The notes below the pieces were generated by a model that made no database searches, had not been told where the DNA came from, and saw only the letters and a program-made list of their open reading frames with translations. A stretch of DNA of 64,000 nucleotides, taken from the NCBI RefSeq assembly GCF_018143015.1, contig NC_054740.1:52014779-52078778 (forward strand), written 5' to 3'. The position numbers were made by a program, and so were the translations under genes. Below are positions 10,816 to 22,976 of the stretch, one piece after another (positions within the stretch are counted from its first letter, which is position 1; the number at the start of each line of letters is the position of its first letter). Source of the stretch: Lytechinus variegatus. Lineage: Eukaryota; Echinodermata; Echinoidea; Temnopleuroida; Toxopneustidae.

Positions 10816-13521
10816 ATGTACAGCGTTGCTCTCAATTAACGTCCGACAATCATCATAACTCTTTGAAGATTGTGTTTGAAAATAGCAAGCAACAATTATA
10901 ATCTTTATCAGAAGAAAATGGATTTAGATGCATAGGATTCTTTCATTTATATACCGGAAAACTCTCTGAATAATATATAGGCCTATATGCATTTACAAAT
11001 GACTAGTGAAAATTATCACACTAGATAAAACATAATTCTTTTATTGACTTCAGAAAAAATACCAGTTACACAAAGCAGCTTGTTTTATTTTTATAAGAAA
11101 CTTATTACTAAAAGCATTGAATTGGGAAAATTTTGAAGGCCTGTTTTGCAGATATGGTGAGCTAATCCTACAAAACGTGAGTAGGTAAGCGGGGAAAAGA
11201 AACAATTTTGAATTATTGCTCAATTTGTCCAAAGTTTTTTTGTATGTCGAATCAGCGAGAAATTCAATGAAATTCAATTAAGAATAGCATGTAAATATAC
11301 AGTACAATTATTTTTATGATATATATATTTTTAGATGGAGACACCCCAGCCCTAACCAGATAAGCGCGTGACGAAAACAAACAAATATTTTGTGACCCGT
11401 TTTCATCTTTTACTGACACCCGACTCATCGAAGTCCATCATTAGTATATTCGGTTATCAAAAGCTGAATGGGTCGTCTATCATGGCTCCCATTAGTTAGC
11501 AGATTCCATCATTATTTGTTATTTATAATGTATTGTTGAATTTACACAATCATCGAATTAACCGGGGTTAACAAAATGATCTTATATGCCAACCCCCCCC
11601 CCCCCCCCTCTCCATCTAACCCCCAAACCTCAATCTCTCTTCTCTCTCCCTCTCTCACATCCACATATTTCTAACGCCAAGATAAAAAATAACTGTTGTA
11701 CATAGTGTATATCTTCATTGGAGAATTGGATTCCTTTTGCAGTGTCTGTTTCAGCCGAGATTGCTCGGATCATAAAACCCTCACCCCATTATACTTTTAA
11801 CCGCCTCTTGTTGGTCACAAGTTTTTAATATACTTGAAAATATGTCACTTTCCTATGAAAAAAAGGTAAAGGTTCACAGAAGACAACGAGAGCGGCAATA
11901 CAAATAACATGTTAACTTTCTCTGTGTGGCATGAAGAGTGATGCAAGGTTAATTTGCATAAGAAAACCTCAATATGCAAATCGCAGGAGCAAGACTTTCC
12001 TTAATACATGTGTGCAATGGGCTTCATTTTTTTCTGTATTTCTAAGATTGAATATTGATATGGCCATACGCAGCCCCCCCCCCCCCCCGGTAAAATGTAT
12101 GCGTATGGCCATGAATATTTCATTTCTAGCTTCAGTGGTAGCATATATTTCTTATTTACTGATACCAAATGTAATATTCAAAATACAATATACCTTATTT
12201 CAAATTATGATTTGATACAGATGTGGGCTTTTGAAAAATGATCACAATTGTTATTTCAAATGTGTGCTTTTTTAATATTCCCTTCCATTCGTGTGCTATT
12301 TTTCAAATTAAATATGTTGATAAAATTGAAGTTGTTCAAATTATGCAATAATAAATGTGAGCACGATCGTAGCCTCTCTTCCTATTTTATACAACACTTT
12401 ACCCAGAATTATATTAACTGGGTCTTGCATTGATACACGGAGGCTGATGTGGGATAGAAATAGCGGCTTTCAACCATTTTGTGCCTTTCAGTGTAAGTTA
12501 AGCAGGATACTGAATATACAATGTTTGTGGAATTCATATGCCTCAGTGCCTTGAATCTGAGGGAGATGAATTTTAGGTGTACATGATCTATGCTGGGTGG
12601 GTACTATACTCTTTTAAAGGAAACGGATTATTTTTGGTTTCACATTTTGACAGTTTCTGTTGGGTAAATATGGATGATACACTGTAAAGTAATACTTCTT
12701 ATATCGATGTCAAGGTTGTCATGGAATTAAATGTGTTATCGTTCACCTGTTTTAAATATATACCATGCATTCGATTTGTTGTACTTGACTATGTTTGAGT
12801 GAATTTGTCATTTCAGAAGAATGATCTAATTGACCTGTATAGTACGACTATTTCAGTTTATCAGATGCAGAAAAATCTTTTCACCAACTTTTCTTTTAAG
12901 AATTATAGAATTTTGTCCTTCAAAAGTTTATTTTAGTTTCATGGCATGAAACTTTAACTTCTTAATTCTCTCTCTCTCTTTATCTCTGGTCTCTCCCTCG
13001 CTCTTATAACACTTCTTACAGATATTTTAGTTTTATCAGGATATCTATTTTCTTCGACATCCATACACATCAGGGCCTTGTTCCATAAAAGTTACTACTA
13101 TAATGGAAACTTAGCCATCCACTGATACTGCACATAACACAGTAACAATGCTCAACAACCAATAAGAATCAAGGATTTCACGACAGTAAACACTTGATGG
13201 TGAAGTTACCAAAATGATGAACCTTTATGCCACAGGGTCCAGTATCTGACATAAAGAACAAGAAGATTTTCTCATTCTCCCACAAGATCCAGCTATCCTT
13301 CTATGGTAACTTCCTTTCAATGGTCTATCGGGGAGGGGGGTGGGGGTGCCCAACGTGCCACTTTTGAGGGCTAAAAAACTTTTAAATAAAGGAAATGACT
13401 TCTTAATAATCTAATGAAAAAAAATCCTTTCGGATAAGTTGGCAGGCCAGAACGGGTGAGGTATCAGTGATTTCCCCAACATCAGATGCTTGCATTGAGC
13501 ACTGTTTTTACAGCTAGAGAA

Positions 13522-13682
13522 TACCTCGGTCACATTTGCTCTACGGCGGCCGTGTGGCGAGTTGAACACAGCCGTTTTATTTTTATTCAAACCACCTATA
13601 TGTAGCTGGTACAAAAAATGTTAAAATGGCTGTTTTAGACTCGCCGTATGCGGCGCGCCGTAGAGCAAATGTGACCGAGGTA
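13522..13682. mobile_element. 161-bp hairpin MITE
   Basis: The perfect inverted ends TACCTCGGTCACATTTGCTC (left) and complement (right) continue into GC-rich TACGGCGGC/GCGCGCCGTA. A TA dinucleotide at each end is compatible with a Tc1/mariner-type target site. Confidence 0.8.
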
Positions 13683-15252
13683 TTAGCTATTAATTCCATT
13701 TGCCCCCAGACTCGATATGCAATACACTGGAACGTGAAGAATCAATCAAGACTTAAGTGGCTCATTAAATGACATTTTCTTTTTAATGATGCGTTAAATG
13801 CAGGAATGTCATACAATGAATGTGGGGAGACATTTAAATAATTGGAAATGAGAACAATACTTTTGTGAAGATAGGGTTGAAGGAGAGAATGTGAGGGTAA
13901 CAGAGAGGGAGGGGGGGGAAGGAGTAAAAATAAAAGGTAAGCAGAAAACTGTTTTTAAAGAGTTAACAAAACCACATGTATAGATCTGCTAAAATAAACA
14001 CAAATGTCACATAAATAAGTAGCCGATCGTTCAAAAAAGCATCTAGGCAATAAAAAAGGTCTGAAAAATGTATCATAGAAATATAATTCATTGTAGCAAA
14101 GAACTTGTGACTCCATTGAACACAATGTAACATATACCATATATCATTTAAATGGTATATAAGTCTCAATTGATAAAGCATTACGGTTCACAAGAGCAAG
14201 CAACCAGAGGACTAAGTGATTTACATCTTATCAGAGGGACAATGAAATGTGTATTTAATAATGCCCTTCTGCAGGGCTCTAGTGCACTTTGCTTCGAACA
14301 CTGATCACTAGATCATACGTCCCCTTTCTCTACCAACTAATATGCAAAGTTTACACACATACACTTGATTGCCGGATATCCTCTAAATACACTGAACGCA
14401 GGAATAACAATATGAGATACGTAACAACTAAAATAATGATGTAAAATCAGACACTGAAAATGCAGCATACTGCAACCCCATTTCAATAATACATGTAGGT
14501 TTGTATGTAAAACTTGATTTAATAATCAGGATGCATTACAAATATAGCACAATTTTTTTATATAACAGATTACTCAATTGTTTCCAATTACCGGTATACC
14601 AAATTAAAGTGGCTTTACAACGAAAATTGGATCAATGTCAATTCACCAACTTTCACCAATAAACATACTTTTGTACTATGCACATAGGATTCATTTAATA
14701 CATGAGACATTTTCTGTCATGCATCGGGCTTGCTGTTAAAAATTCTTAGCAGTATTAGAAAAGGAAAGTCCAAAGACCTTTCCATCAAGAGTAAATATCC
14801 TTTCTCGCAGAAATATTGGAATATTATAATAATCCTTTATGTTTTCCTTATACATTGTATTTATGTTGTTTGTGATTGTAATCATTTCCCTTGTTTTACA
14901 TAGCACCTTGACCCTCTTAAGTGATTATTCTTCGGAAAAAAATAACACAATGTAATAAAGATTATTATTAACCGCATCAGACATCTGAGCAGGGTAAATT
15001 TAATACATTGTTGCCTGCTTAAGACTGTGATCAAGTGGTCGGTCAATAAGTTTCCACTTGTTTAACCACGGACAAATTTATTGCCCGCTCAGGAAAGTCT
15101 GAGAAAATGCGTGGAAATGTAGCGGGTTTATAATAAGGCAGAGAGCTTACATCCACGTACTCTACATGTTTTTTGTATGCGTCCTTGAACTAAGTAGCGC
15201 TATACGACACAATGTTAATCAAGTTGAAATAACGCGGGATACTGCGTCCCCA

Positions 15253-15686
15253 GGCCAGGGGCGTGTCATTTCACTTACGTCACAATGGTAAAGTTCAGAG
15301 GCCTAGCCTGCTCAAGATGACAAAAATAGATTCCATTCTTAATCTCTAAAATATATGAATTTTAACGATTTTTGCTCTAGATGTCTGATTTGGTTAATAA
15401 TAGCAATATTGACTGGCCTGGGGGCAAAAGGACATCGCCCTCACTGAATTGAAATCACTCTCGTCTACAACTTGGGCGATATAGATTAAGTTTGGGCAAT
15501 AAATGTCGTATCGCCCCGAGGCCAGTCAATATTGCTATTATTAACCAAATCAGACATCTAGAGCAAAAATTGTTAAAATTCTGATATTTTATAGTTTAAG
15601 AATGGGAATCTGTTTTTGTCATGTTGAGCAGGCTGGGCCTCTGAACTTTACCATTGTGACGTAAGTGAAATGACATGCCCCTGGCC
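15253..15686. mobile_element. 434-bp long palindrome
   Basis: The left arm starts GGCCAGGGGCGTGTCATTTC and the right arm ends with its near-perfect complement. Arms of about 190 nt match almost throughout (for example CAATATTGACTGGCC opposite GGCCAGTCAATATTG), leaving a central region of about 100 nt. It is a fold-back element with young-looking arms. Confidence 0.85.
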
Positions 15687-15783
15687 CATGCACTGCAATA
15701 TGATATAATCTTACATAGGTTCTGTAGATTTGAATCAGTGATATGTCATCATGACTACAGATGCAAGAATCGCTTTGGTTATA

Positions 15784-16004
15784 CACTGCAAAAACTCTGG
15801 TGTTGATTTAGCACCAGCTGGGAATCTGTATATGTCCACACCAGAGAAGTGTTAAACAACACCAGTTTCATTTTGGTCTAACACCCGATTAGTATTAAAA
15901 CAGCATCGGTTTGATTCCAAACTGGTGTTGTTTCAATACTTCTCTGGTATGGACATATATAGATTCTGGGCTGGTGTTAAATCAACACCAGAGTTTTTGC
16001 AGTG
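15784..16004. mobile_element. CACTGCAAAAACTC hairpin MITE
   Basis: The inverted ends CACTGCAAAAACTCTGGTG and complement form an almost fully palindromic 221-bp element, flanked on both sides by TA. It is close kin to 16171-16586. Confidence 0.85.
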
Positions 16005-16170
16005 TACATTTTGACTTTGACATCGCCTCAGTGAAAATATCTGTTTTGAGTTGTATTTAAGACTGACGACGGTATATTTGCTGAGGTGACGTCACTAACT
16101 GCCTATAAGCTGCATATTTCATTCTTGATGTATGTACTAGTGTGAATGCATAAATTACATGAAGCATGTG

Positions 16171-16586
16171 CACTACAAAAACTCTGGTGTTGATTTAGCA
16201 CCAGCTGGGAATCTGTATATGTCCATACCAGAGAAGTATTTAAACAACACCAGTTTGGAATCAAACCGATGCTGTTTTAGAACTAATTGGTGTTGTATAA
16301 ACACCTATCTGGTTTTAGACCAAAACAAACCTGGGGGCCGTTTCATAAAGCTGTTCGTAAGATAAGAGCGACTTTAAGAACGACTGGTGAACCTTTCTTA
16401 CGCGCTAAACCATCACCAATACAATATACCACTTACCGCATTAAGGGATCACCAGTCGTTCTTAAAGTCGCTCTTAACTTACGAACAGCTTTATGACCAA
16501 AACACACCTGGTGTTGTTTAACACTTCTCTGGTGTGGACATATATAGATTCCAGGCAGGTGTTTCAACACCAGTGTTTTTGCAGTG
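16171..16586. mobile_element. CACTGCAAAAACTC MITE split by a second MITE
   Basis: The outer arms match 15784-16004. The interior is interrupted by a 150-164 bp hairpin (about 16333-16496) beginning GGGGGCCGTTTCATAAAGC. The inserted hairpin is flanked by GACCAAAACAAACCTGG and GACCAAAACACACCTGG, a 16-17 nt near-identical duplication. Confidence 0.85.
16333..16496. mobile_element. CATAAAGCTGTTCGTAAG hairpin element (nested)
   Basis: The near-perfect inverted arms run TTTCATAAAGCTGTTCGTAA on the left and TTACGAACAGCTTTATGA on the right. A related copy is at 18968-19114, and one interrupted copy lies at 21645-22385. Confidence 0.8.
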
Positions 16587-17433
16587 TGCTGGCTGCGTTT
16601 TTCTATCATGATGTAGACGAATCAGAGCTGAAGCAAATGTTGCAAGCATATCGTGAAGCCAATGCAGACTGATGATGGATATACATGGACTATAAAATAC
16701 AACAGATATTGCCTGGTCTCTATGTTTAATGAATAACATTTCAATTGTCCTAAGCTATTCTCCCCTTGGGAGTACATTTTCCCTCATTGCAGTGCGCTTT
16801 GGGCAAAATATTATCCCTTGGGGAAAAATAAAGCTCTGTCTGGGAAACAAATGATATATTCAAATTCTAGGTAGGCAATATGTACCATCTCCACCATTCA
16901 GTGTTTGATTAATTTGCAAATTCTAAATGGCCAAAGCTATTGCAACACTGCAACATGTACATAAATGGCATATTTAATGTATAAACAAAATGCATGTATT
17001 GTCTTCGCAGGATTAGAAGCTTACACACAATTATCTTGCTTATAGTTTCCAATTGCATATCTAAATTACTCTTTATATACAAATAATGAAATCAGTCAGT
17101 AGCAAACTTACTCCAATCCATAAGTTGTTCATAAATAGAATGTAATCATAGTATTCTCAATATATCTTATCATTTAGATAACATCAGATTTATCATAATC
17201 ATTAAAAGCTTTTATAGTAAGTTATACAAAGAAGTGTCAGAAGAAACAAAAGAGAAGTCAATGACAGAAAATGTGGGGGAACACATTAGATTGTTGTGTC
17301 AGTGCAAGAAGGCTCTTAGTAAAAAAATTCTGCGCACCTCATCAGTGCAGAAACGCACTTACACATTGCAATTATGTGTACTGCTAAGGGCGTGAAAGTG
17401 TGGTGTTAGGCATTCTTACACTGACACAATGAG

Positions 17434-17600
17434 ATAAAGGGTGGGAGAATGAGGGAGACAGATTGGAAAGAGGAAGGGGAGAAAGAGAGGGAGAAGGAAA
17501 AGAGGGAGGTGAATAAGGGATAGGAAAGAGGGAAAGAAAAGAGGAAAGGGGAGAGAGACGAAATTGAGTAGGGAGAGAGCAAGAGAGCAAATGATTTTGG
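17434..17600. repeat. Purine-rich (GGGA/GAAA) simple sequence
   Basis: A nearly pure GA-rich strand lies just past the FAM8A1 stop codon. Open frames seen across it on the minus strand are low-complexity Ser/Leu/Pro translations, not genes. Confidence 0.8.
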
Positions 17601-17631
17601 GAAAAAAAGACAAATATCAATTAATACCATG

Positions 17632-20600
17632 TCATCTGATGACCCTTTGATTCTGACCCCTCTGTTGGAAGGTCAAAGGCCAATTTTCAGTGCCGACAAC
17701 CATGGTCCTCGTCAGCACTTCATATGCAGCCCTGAAGTGGGGATTGAAAAATACGGTGATGCATGCCGGAAAGAAGAACGCCATGGAGAAGTTCTTCACT
17801 AACGACCTCAGCAAAGCTCTATGGCATTGAAAAGAATGCATAAGAAAAGTTAACAACTAAGTTGCATTTTAGAACACAGGATCACACACTGAAGATCCAA
17901 AATCATCACATCTCTTTACCTCATACATGTATTGGTCACAGAATTATATTTAAGCCTCTATAATTACTGAGAAAGAAATGAGGAAATGGGAATTGGAGGT
18001 GAAACAAAAGGCTTTGCTTATGGCTTACAATATTATTTGACAAAATAAGTGTTCAATATCATGAAGTAAAGAAATTGCAAAACAATCACTCCTGAATAAG
18101 TATTCCCCCCCAAAAAAAAACACCCTATGGAGAGGAAGATATGACCTGAGCATGTACGGGGGTTGTGCAGCTGAAGGTTCAAAACCCATACCCATATTTA
18201 TGAGCCATTTTGGCTGAAAAGGTACCCATTATTAAAGATTTATTAACATGCCACCCCCCCAAAAAAAGGAAGGTTATCACCAAAATTGAAGGAGTTATGG
18301 ACCCATGTTCAAGGCCAGTATCTAAATATTGGGGCCATGTTTAGGGATTTTCCAGCATAAAACCATACCCCATGTTTACGAACTTCTTCCAAAAAAGCGA
18401 CCCATTCCAGCGGCACATCCCCATAAGCGTTATTTCATGAGTACCCCACCCCCAAACGACATACGGACAACTTAGAAACATAATACATTTGTCAACTTTC
18501 AGGTCGGATGGATATAAAAATTTGCATAATTCCTTGGACCTGTTCCTGAAGGTGACCCCTTATCCCTGCGCCCAAAGGCTTGAGCAATGGTCATTACTCA
18601 CTGCGTAAAACCAACACTGTCAGGTAACGTGACCTGGACCCGTCCTGGACCTGCTGACTGGACCTGCTCCAGCGAGATTACCCTCAATCGCATGATGAAC
18701 TTGCCTGGAGTAGCACCACCAAGAATCCGATTGACACTGCTGCATAAAAAGAAGGTCTGTTGGAAAAATGAATGAGAGAAAAAAAATTTATGATGGAACT
18801 TTCATTTTAAGTTAGTTCATTATTGCAAGAAGAGTATATTTTCAGGTATATAACATCTTGATTCTAAAATGTAATCCATCACCTTTCTTCCAAGGAAATT
18901 TGATATCGTGATTGACTATAAAGCAACCATAATCATCAGTGATTTATTTTGTTGGGATACAGAGAGCCGTGTCATAAAGCTCTTTGTAAGTTAAGAGAGA
19001 CTGGTGACCTTTTCTTACGCGCTAAACCATGGCCAATGAATATACCATTCATTGCACGAAAGGATCCCCCGTCATTCTTAAGGTCGATCTTAACTTACAA
19101 ATAGCTTTATGACACACCCATCTCGACTAAGTTACTACCTTTCTTTAAACAAAATAGTTATCTTTTAGAAGAAATTGAGCCAAAATATTTTTTGTCACCT
19201 ACGGAATTTACAGTATACGTCTACTTCACCTCATAAATGCAGACAATGATTCTATAGATGAAGGCAAAGAGAAGCATCTGCTGAAGTTCTTCCAACGATG
19301 TGTCCTCTTCAATTTCTTCAACCAAGAATCGCATCATGAAACCTGTGGTATCACTGCTGGGAGTAAGAAAATAAACAGCTTTCATAAATGATTGAATTTT
19401 AAAGTGTAAGATTTAAGTGATTGCATTTTCATTTTTTAGATTCCTGTCTATAACTGGGCACAATTTTTTCCATAAAACAATTAAAGTATACCACATTGAT
19501 TATCATTATTATATTTTTGTTATTGATATTTTTATCATAACTGTCATAATTATCATCAGTCATCACTGTTACTAAAATTATCATTACAATCAGTTATTAT
19601 CATTATTATCATTCTCATCATTATTACCACTTGTTATTATCAATTTCTATTATTATCATTTATCTTTATTTTTAGGCAGGAGTCATATTTTCTTTTCACC
19701 ATAGCTCGCCAGAAATTTTTGGTAGAGATTGGTGGATCAGCGAAAAACAAAGTGTCACCAATGACTGAATATTTGCAAATTTTAGAACTGTATTTCTTTA
19801 TCTAGGCCCTACATATGAAAACTTTCACAGGATATTCAATTTCAACCAATTAGAACTATATTTCTGAGCTGGAATTCAAATTTTCTTGCCTGAAGTTGTA
19901 TAATTATTGGCCCATAATGTGTGATATCATTGCATTGCTGGGCCATACTCATTCTACGTGTTTGCAAATTATCATACTCCGATGGACAACTTGGGTTAAA
20001 GTGACATCTTGGAACCAGAAGCAAAGTATGGTATCGGTAGTAGCTTTAATTTTCAAACACATATTGCACCGCGAATGCAACAATATCACGTTATGGGCCA
20101 ATATTAAATTCAAGCAAGAAAAGAGGTTCAAGGTCCTGTATGGAAATATCCATGGTCCCACTCAATACTCTTGTATTAAACTTTGAGGAAATTTAGTTCT
20201 GAAAAGTATTGTGAATTTTTTATGTACTCTTTTATTTCATTGGTCTATAAGTCTGCAGGAAATTGTGCCAGTGACCCCAGCATTGGACAGGCACTGTTGG
20301 ACAACTTGATTGACTCTGCCTTAATTGTCAATCATCATTCAGGCAAAAGAAAACCCCAAACATAAAAATTAGACTCTTTTAATTATGTAGCAATATCTTA
20401 TAATAATGAATTAGCACATTTAATTCTGTCACATGTCCAGACTCCAGAGTACTTAGGTTTTCATACAAATCACATAAAAGACATACTATTCCTTTTGTGA
20501 TAATTTGCCATATCCACAACAGGCAACCATCTAACTTGGACAGAGGAAAAAAATAACCAATAACTTTAAGATGTAGACAAATCCTGTTTATTCAAAGCAG

Positions 20601-22976
20601 GGAAGTTTAGATGTGTCTTTAATCAAAGTCTACTTCATTGCCTTGAAACTTGAAGAAGAATATTAATTTGTGAAATTTTATGCTTTGATACAATGTATAT
20701 TTTTTCGTGTTCATACTTTTCAACAATATATTTCAAGACTATATTATCAAAAGTAGGACTTATTATTTTCCACTTATGCGACTTCATGTACCGTATGTAA
20801 TTTATGTATCATTTCATTTATATATCCTTTTGAATTGCACATGTTTGTTTAGACTTTGGATGTTACGTCCGTTTTAAAACATTTTTAGAATTAAAATGAA
20901 CTGATTCTAACCTGATTCCAAGGTAGTCGATGATGATCAACATCAAACCTAACTTTGCAGAGAAAAGGAGGAAGAAGTCAATCACCTCTGCAATGACACG
21001 TCGATATATTGATGGCACTGAAAAGTCTAAGACTGCAAAGAAATCAAAGATTAGGTTTACAACTTTAATAGTAGTTTGCCTACAATGCTTTGGTACAGGT
21101 TCACTAATGTTGATTATTACCTGCATCAGACATCTGATCTTGTAACTTACAAAACCGTATTGCCCTAGATTTTCTGAATATCGGGATGGGATAGGTATAT
21201 TGTTTATATTTTGCTCAGTCTCTATGCGCGTATTGACTTGCAGAGACAACACAAAATATACCTTTGTATTTTTCTTGGTCTCACATCCAGGCATTTGAGG
21301 ATGCGTAGAAAGAGATACGCTTCACAATAATCCGAGCAGCAACAATATATTTCATAATAAAGACAAAACTGGATTCGGGCACTGGATGTTTCTCTGGGGA
21401 CGCAATCTGATAATAGTAGCAGACTACTCCTTTCTTCAAAATAAAATTCAAGAATTAGATGCAGGGCCAGAGGTCAGATTTATGAAGATGTAGATCTAAC
21501 TCTACATCTTCATTTAAACTAAGATCTACCTCAGAGTCTGTCTAGAAAATATTTCAAATTATGTTCAATAGATCAAGATCTTGATGTCTGAGAATGAACA
21601 TTGAGATGCATAAAAAAAAAGTGGGCCTGGAGCCCAGCGGATCTGGGGGCCATTTCATAAAGCTGTTCATAAGTTAAAGGGATCGTTTAACTTTGTGAGC
21701 AGCTGATTTAAAAAATTCTCAAACTGAGACGAAACATGTGTATGAGTACCTGTATTTGTCCTCAAAAACCGTGAAACAGACCACAATATAGGATGAAAAT
21801 TCTAATTTAGATACACGTAGCAATTTATTTGCTCTTGATTTTGAGAACAGTCTAGTAGACGGGTTCCAGCTTATGACCAGTTTTCTCCAATTCAAAAAGT
21901 CTGTTGGCTATATGTTGACTGTGTGTATCTCCTATACACACGCTATTATTAGCTGCACTGGACATTCAGTGTATACCTACTTGTACACACTGTATGTAGT
22001 TGTGCTGCACAGATTCGCTCTATACACAGTCATTGAAACCAAGGAGAGTTAGAGGTGATATCTCCTTGTTGAAACCAACTCCCAATTACTTTCAAACTTT
22101 GGTTTACATCTCCAAGGTTTTAACATTGATCCTGTAGATATGATACTTTGAAACCTTTTGGGATGGTATTTTTACAATATAACTTATAAGCATAATGGTA
22201 AGCCCATTTTCAAGAACCAAAATGAAAATGAGTTTTTTTAAATCAGAACAAAGTGAAATGATCACTTTAAGGGTTACTTTAAGAACAGCTGGTGATCCTT
22301 TCTTGTGGTAAATGACATTCAACATAAATATTTAGCGCGTAGGAAAGGACCACCACTCATTCTTATTCTTAAATTACAGATTTTGCCTTGGCTTATAGCC
22401 TTGTCTATTAGTATTATGAAAGTGAATGAACCGGCCCCTACACTAGTCAAAGAACTTAGAATTCTAGCTACCTGCAATCTGAGGAATATTGTTTCCAGCC
22501 TGGGTTACATTCTGTTGATTTTGGACACCATGGGCTAACCGTATGTCATTTTGTATCTGTTGATTTTGTCCATGAATTTGACCTCCAAACTGCTGTTGCT
22601 GTCTAGCATTGTTAAGGGGTTGCTCGCGCGTCACTTCGCCAGAGGTCTGGCTGGCTGTCGTTCCCGTTCCCGCTGAATGTTGCTGCTGCTGTTGTTGGAG
22701 AAATGAAGCAAATGTCATGTATGGCATCATTAACATCATATGTTGTTGCATATACATATGTGATCTGTACATGAAAAGCCACCTCCTGAGTCTTTCATAG
22801 TACTCTGCCATCGAGCTACACCGGTGACGTTGTAGAAACTCATGATTTTCTCCTGGAATCTGCTCTTCTTGTTGTCGAGATTGAGATGACGACGAAACTG
22901 ACGAAACGGGATTTTCCGTTGCAACTGCAGACGAATTTCTCTTACGAACGCTTGCAGTCGGTACTTCTTCTGCCAT
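17632..22976 (-). CDS. FAM8A1: FAM8A1, RDD-domain ER membrane protein, 5 exons, 364 aa
   Basis: Exons on the minus strand: 22976-22472, 21032-20912, 19356-19230, 18756-18602, 17818-17632. All have GT-AG borders and consistent phases (1, 2, 0, 2). The N-terminus (about 1-150) is low-complexity, with Ser-, Met- and Gln-rich runs and a conserved AEYYERLRRW box (about residue 60). The RDD domain spans about 175-345: VIAEVIDFF (first helix, 181-189), IYRIIVCIYETFF (second helix), GGATPGKFIMRLRVI (264-278) and LVKNFSMAFFFPACITVFF (third helix, 309-327). Order and wording match vertebrate FAM8A1 (413 aa in human, from memory). FAM8A1 is known as a HRD1-SEL1L cofactor that works with HERP in ER-associated degradation. 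Exon 3 has a NAGNAG acceptor that could add or drop one Ser. Exon 4 uses the upstream acceptor TTCCAACAG; the nearer CAGCAG acceptors would break the frame. Confidence 0.93.
18968..19114. mobile_element. CATAAAGC hairpin element in FAM8A1 intron 3
   Basis: The inverted arms GTGTCATAAAGCTCTTTGTA and complement flank TTTCTTACGCGCTAAACCAT. It is from the same family as 16333-16496, more diverged. Confidence 0.75.
19500..19680. repeat. TTA/TCA-rich simple repeat in FAM8A1 intron 2
   Basis: A degenerate run of ATT, ATC and ATTATC triplets. Confidence 0.8.
19852..20200. mobile_element. ~350-bp inverted-repeat element in FAM8A1 intron 2
   Basis: The ends AGAACTATATTTC and GAAATTTAGTTCT are inverted. 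Inner arms pair as well: ATTGGCCCATAATGTG with the complement of CACGTTATGGGCCAAT, and ATTGCATTG with CGAATGCAA. The open frames here are shadows of the palindrome. Confidence 0.65.
21645..22385. mobile_element. CATAAAGC-type MITE interrupted by a TTAA element
   Basis: The left arm (GGGGGCCATTTCATAAAGCTG) is at 21645-21677. The middle and decayed right arm, with the diagnostic TTTAGCGCG core, resume at 22267-22385. The break is filled by the element at 21674-22270. It lies in FAM8A1 intron 1. Confidence 0.75.
21674..22270. mobile_element. TTAA-flanked ~590-bp MITE (nested)
   Basis: The inverted ends are TTAAAGGGATCGTTTAACTT on the left and the complement of TTAAAGTGATCATTTCACTT on the right, with TTAA on both sides. 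The TTAA target is typical of piggyBac/Kolobok-type elements. It has no open frame of interest and lies wholly inside an older MITE. Confidence 0.8.

Larger units (their letters stand above)
9492..17631. other. Intergenic: Ig-gene 3' flank to FAM8A1 3' end
   Basis: No protein-coding gene was recognised in this stretch. It holds the 3' flank of the Ig gene, paired 'GTTGTC' repeats (9.65-9.93 kb), degenerate ~80-bp tandem repeats (10.56-10.82 kb), several hairpin MITEs (13.5-16.6 kb) and a purine-rich block (17.43-17.6 kb). Between 10.9 and 13.5 kb I see only AT-rich sequence, homopolymers and a tiny hairpin at about 12058-12113 (TATGGCCATACGCA and its complement around a C run). Confidence 0.6.

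Noticed and set aside
17384-17630. Three overlapping minus-strand frames rich in Ser, Leu and Pro
   Set aside because: Translation of a purine-rich simple repeat past the FAM8A1 stop codon.
20863-21294. 143-codon minus-strand open frame
   Set aside because: It is FAM8A1 exon 2 (21032-20912) read through into intron on both sides; splice sites and homology fix the true borders.
22736-22924. Second open frame inside FAM8A1 exon 1
   Set aside because: Alternate-frame shadow of the conserved AEYYERLRRW-containing coding sequence.
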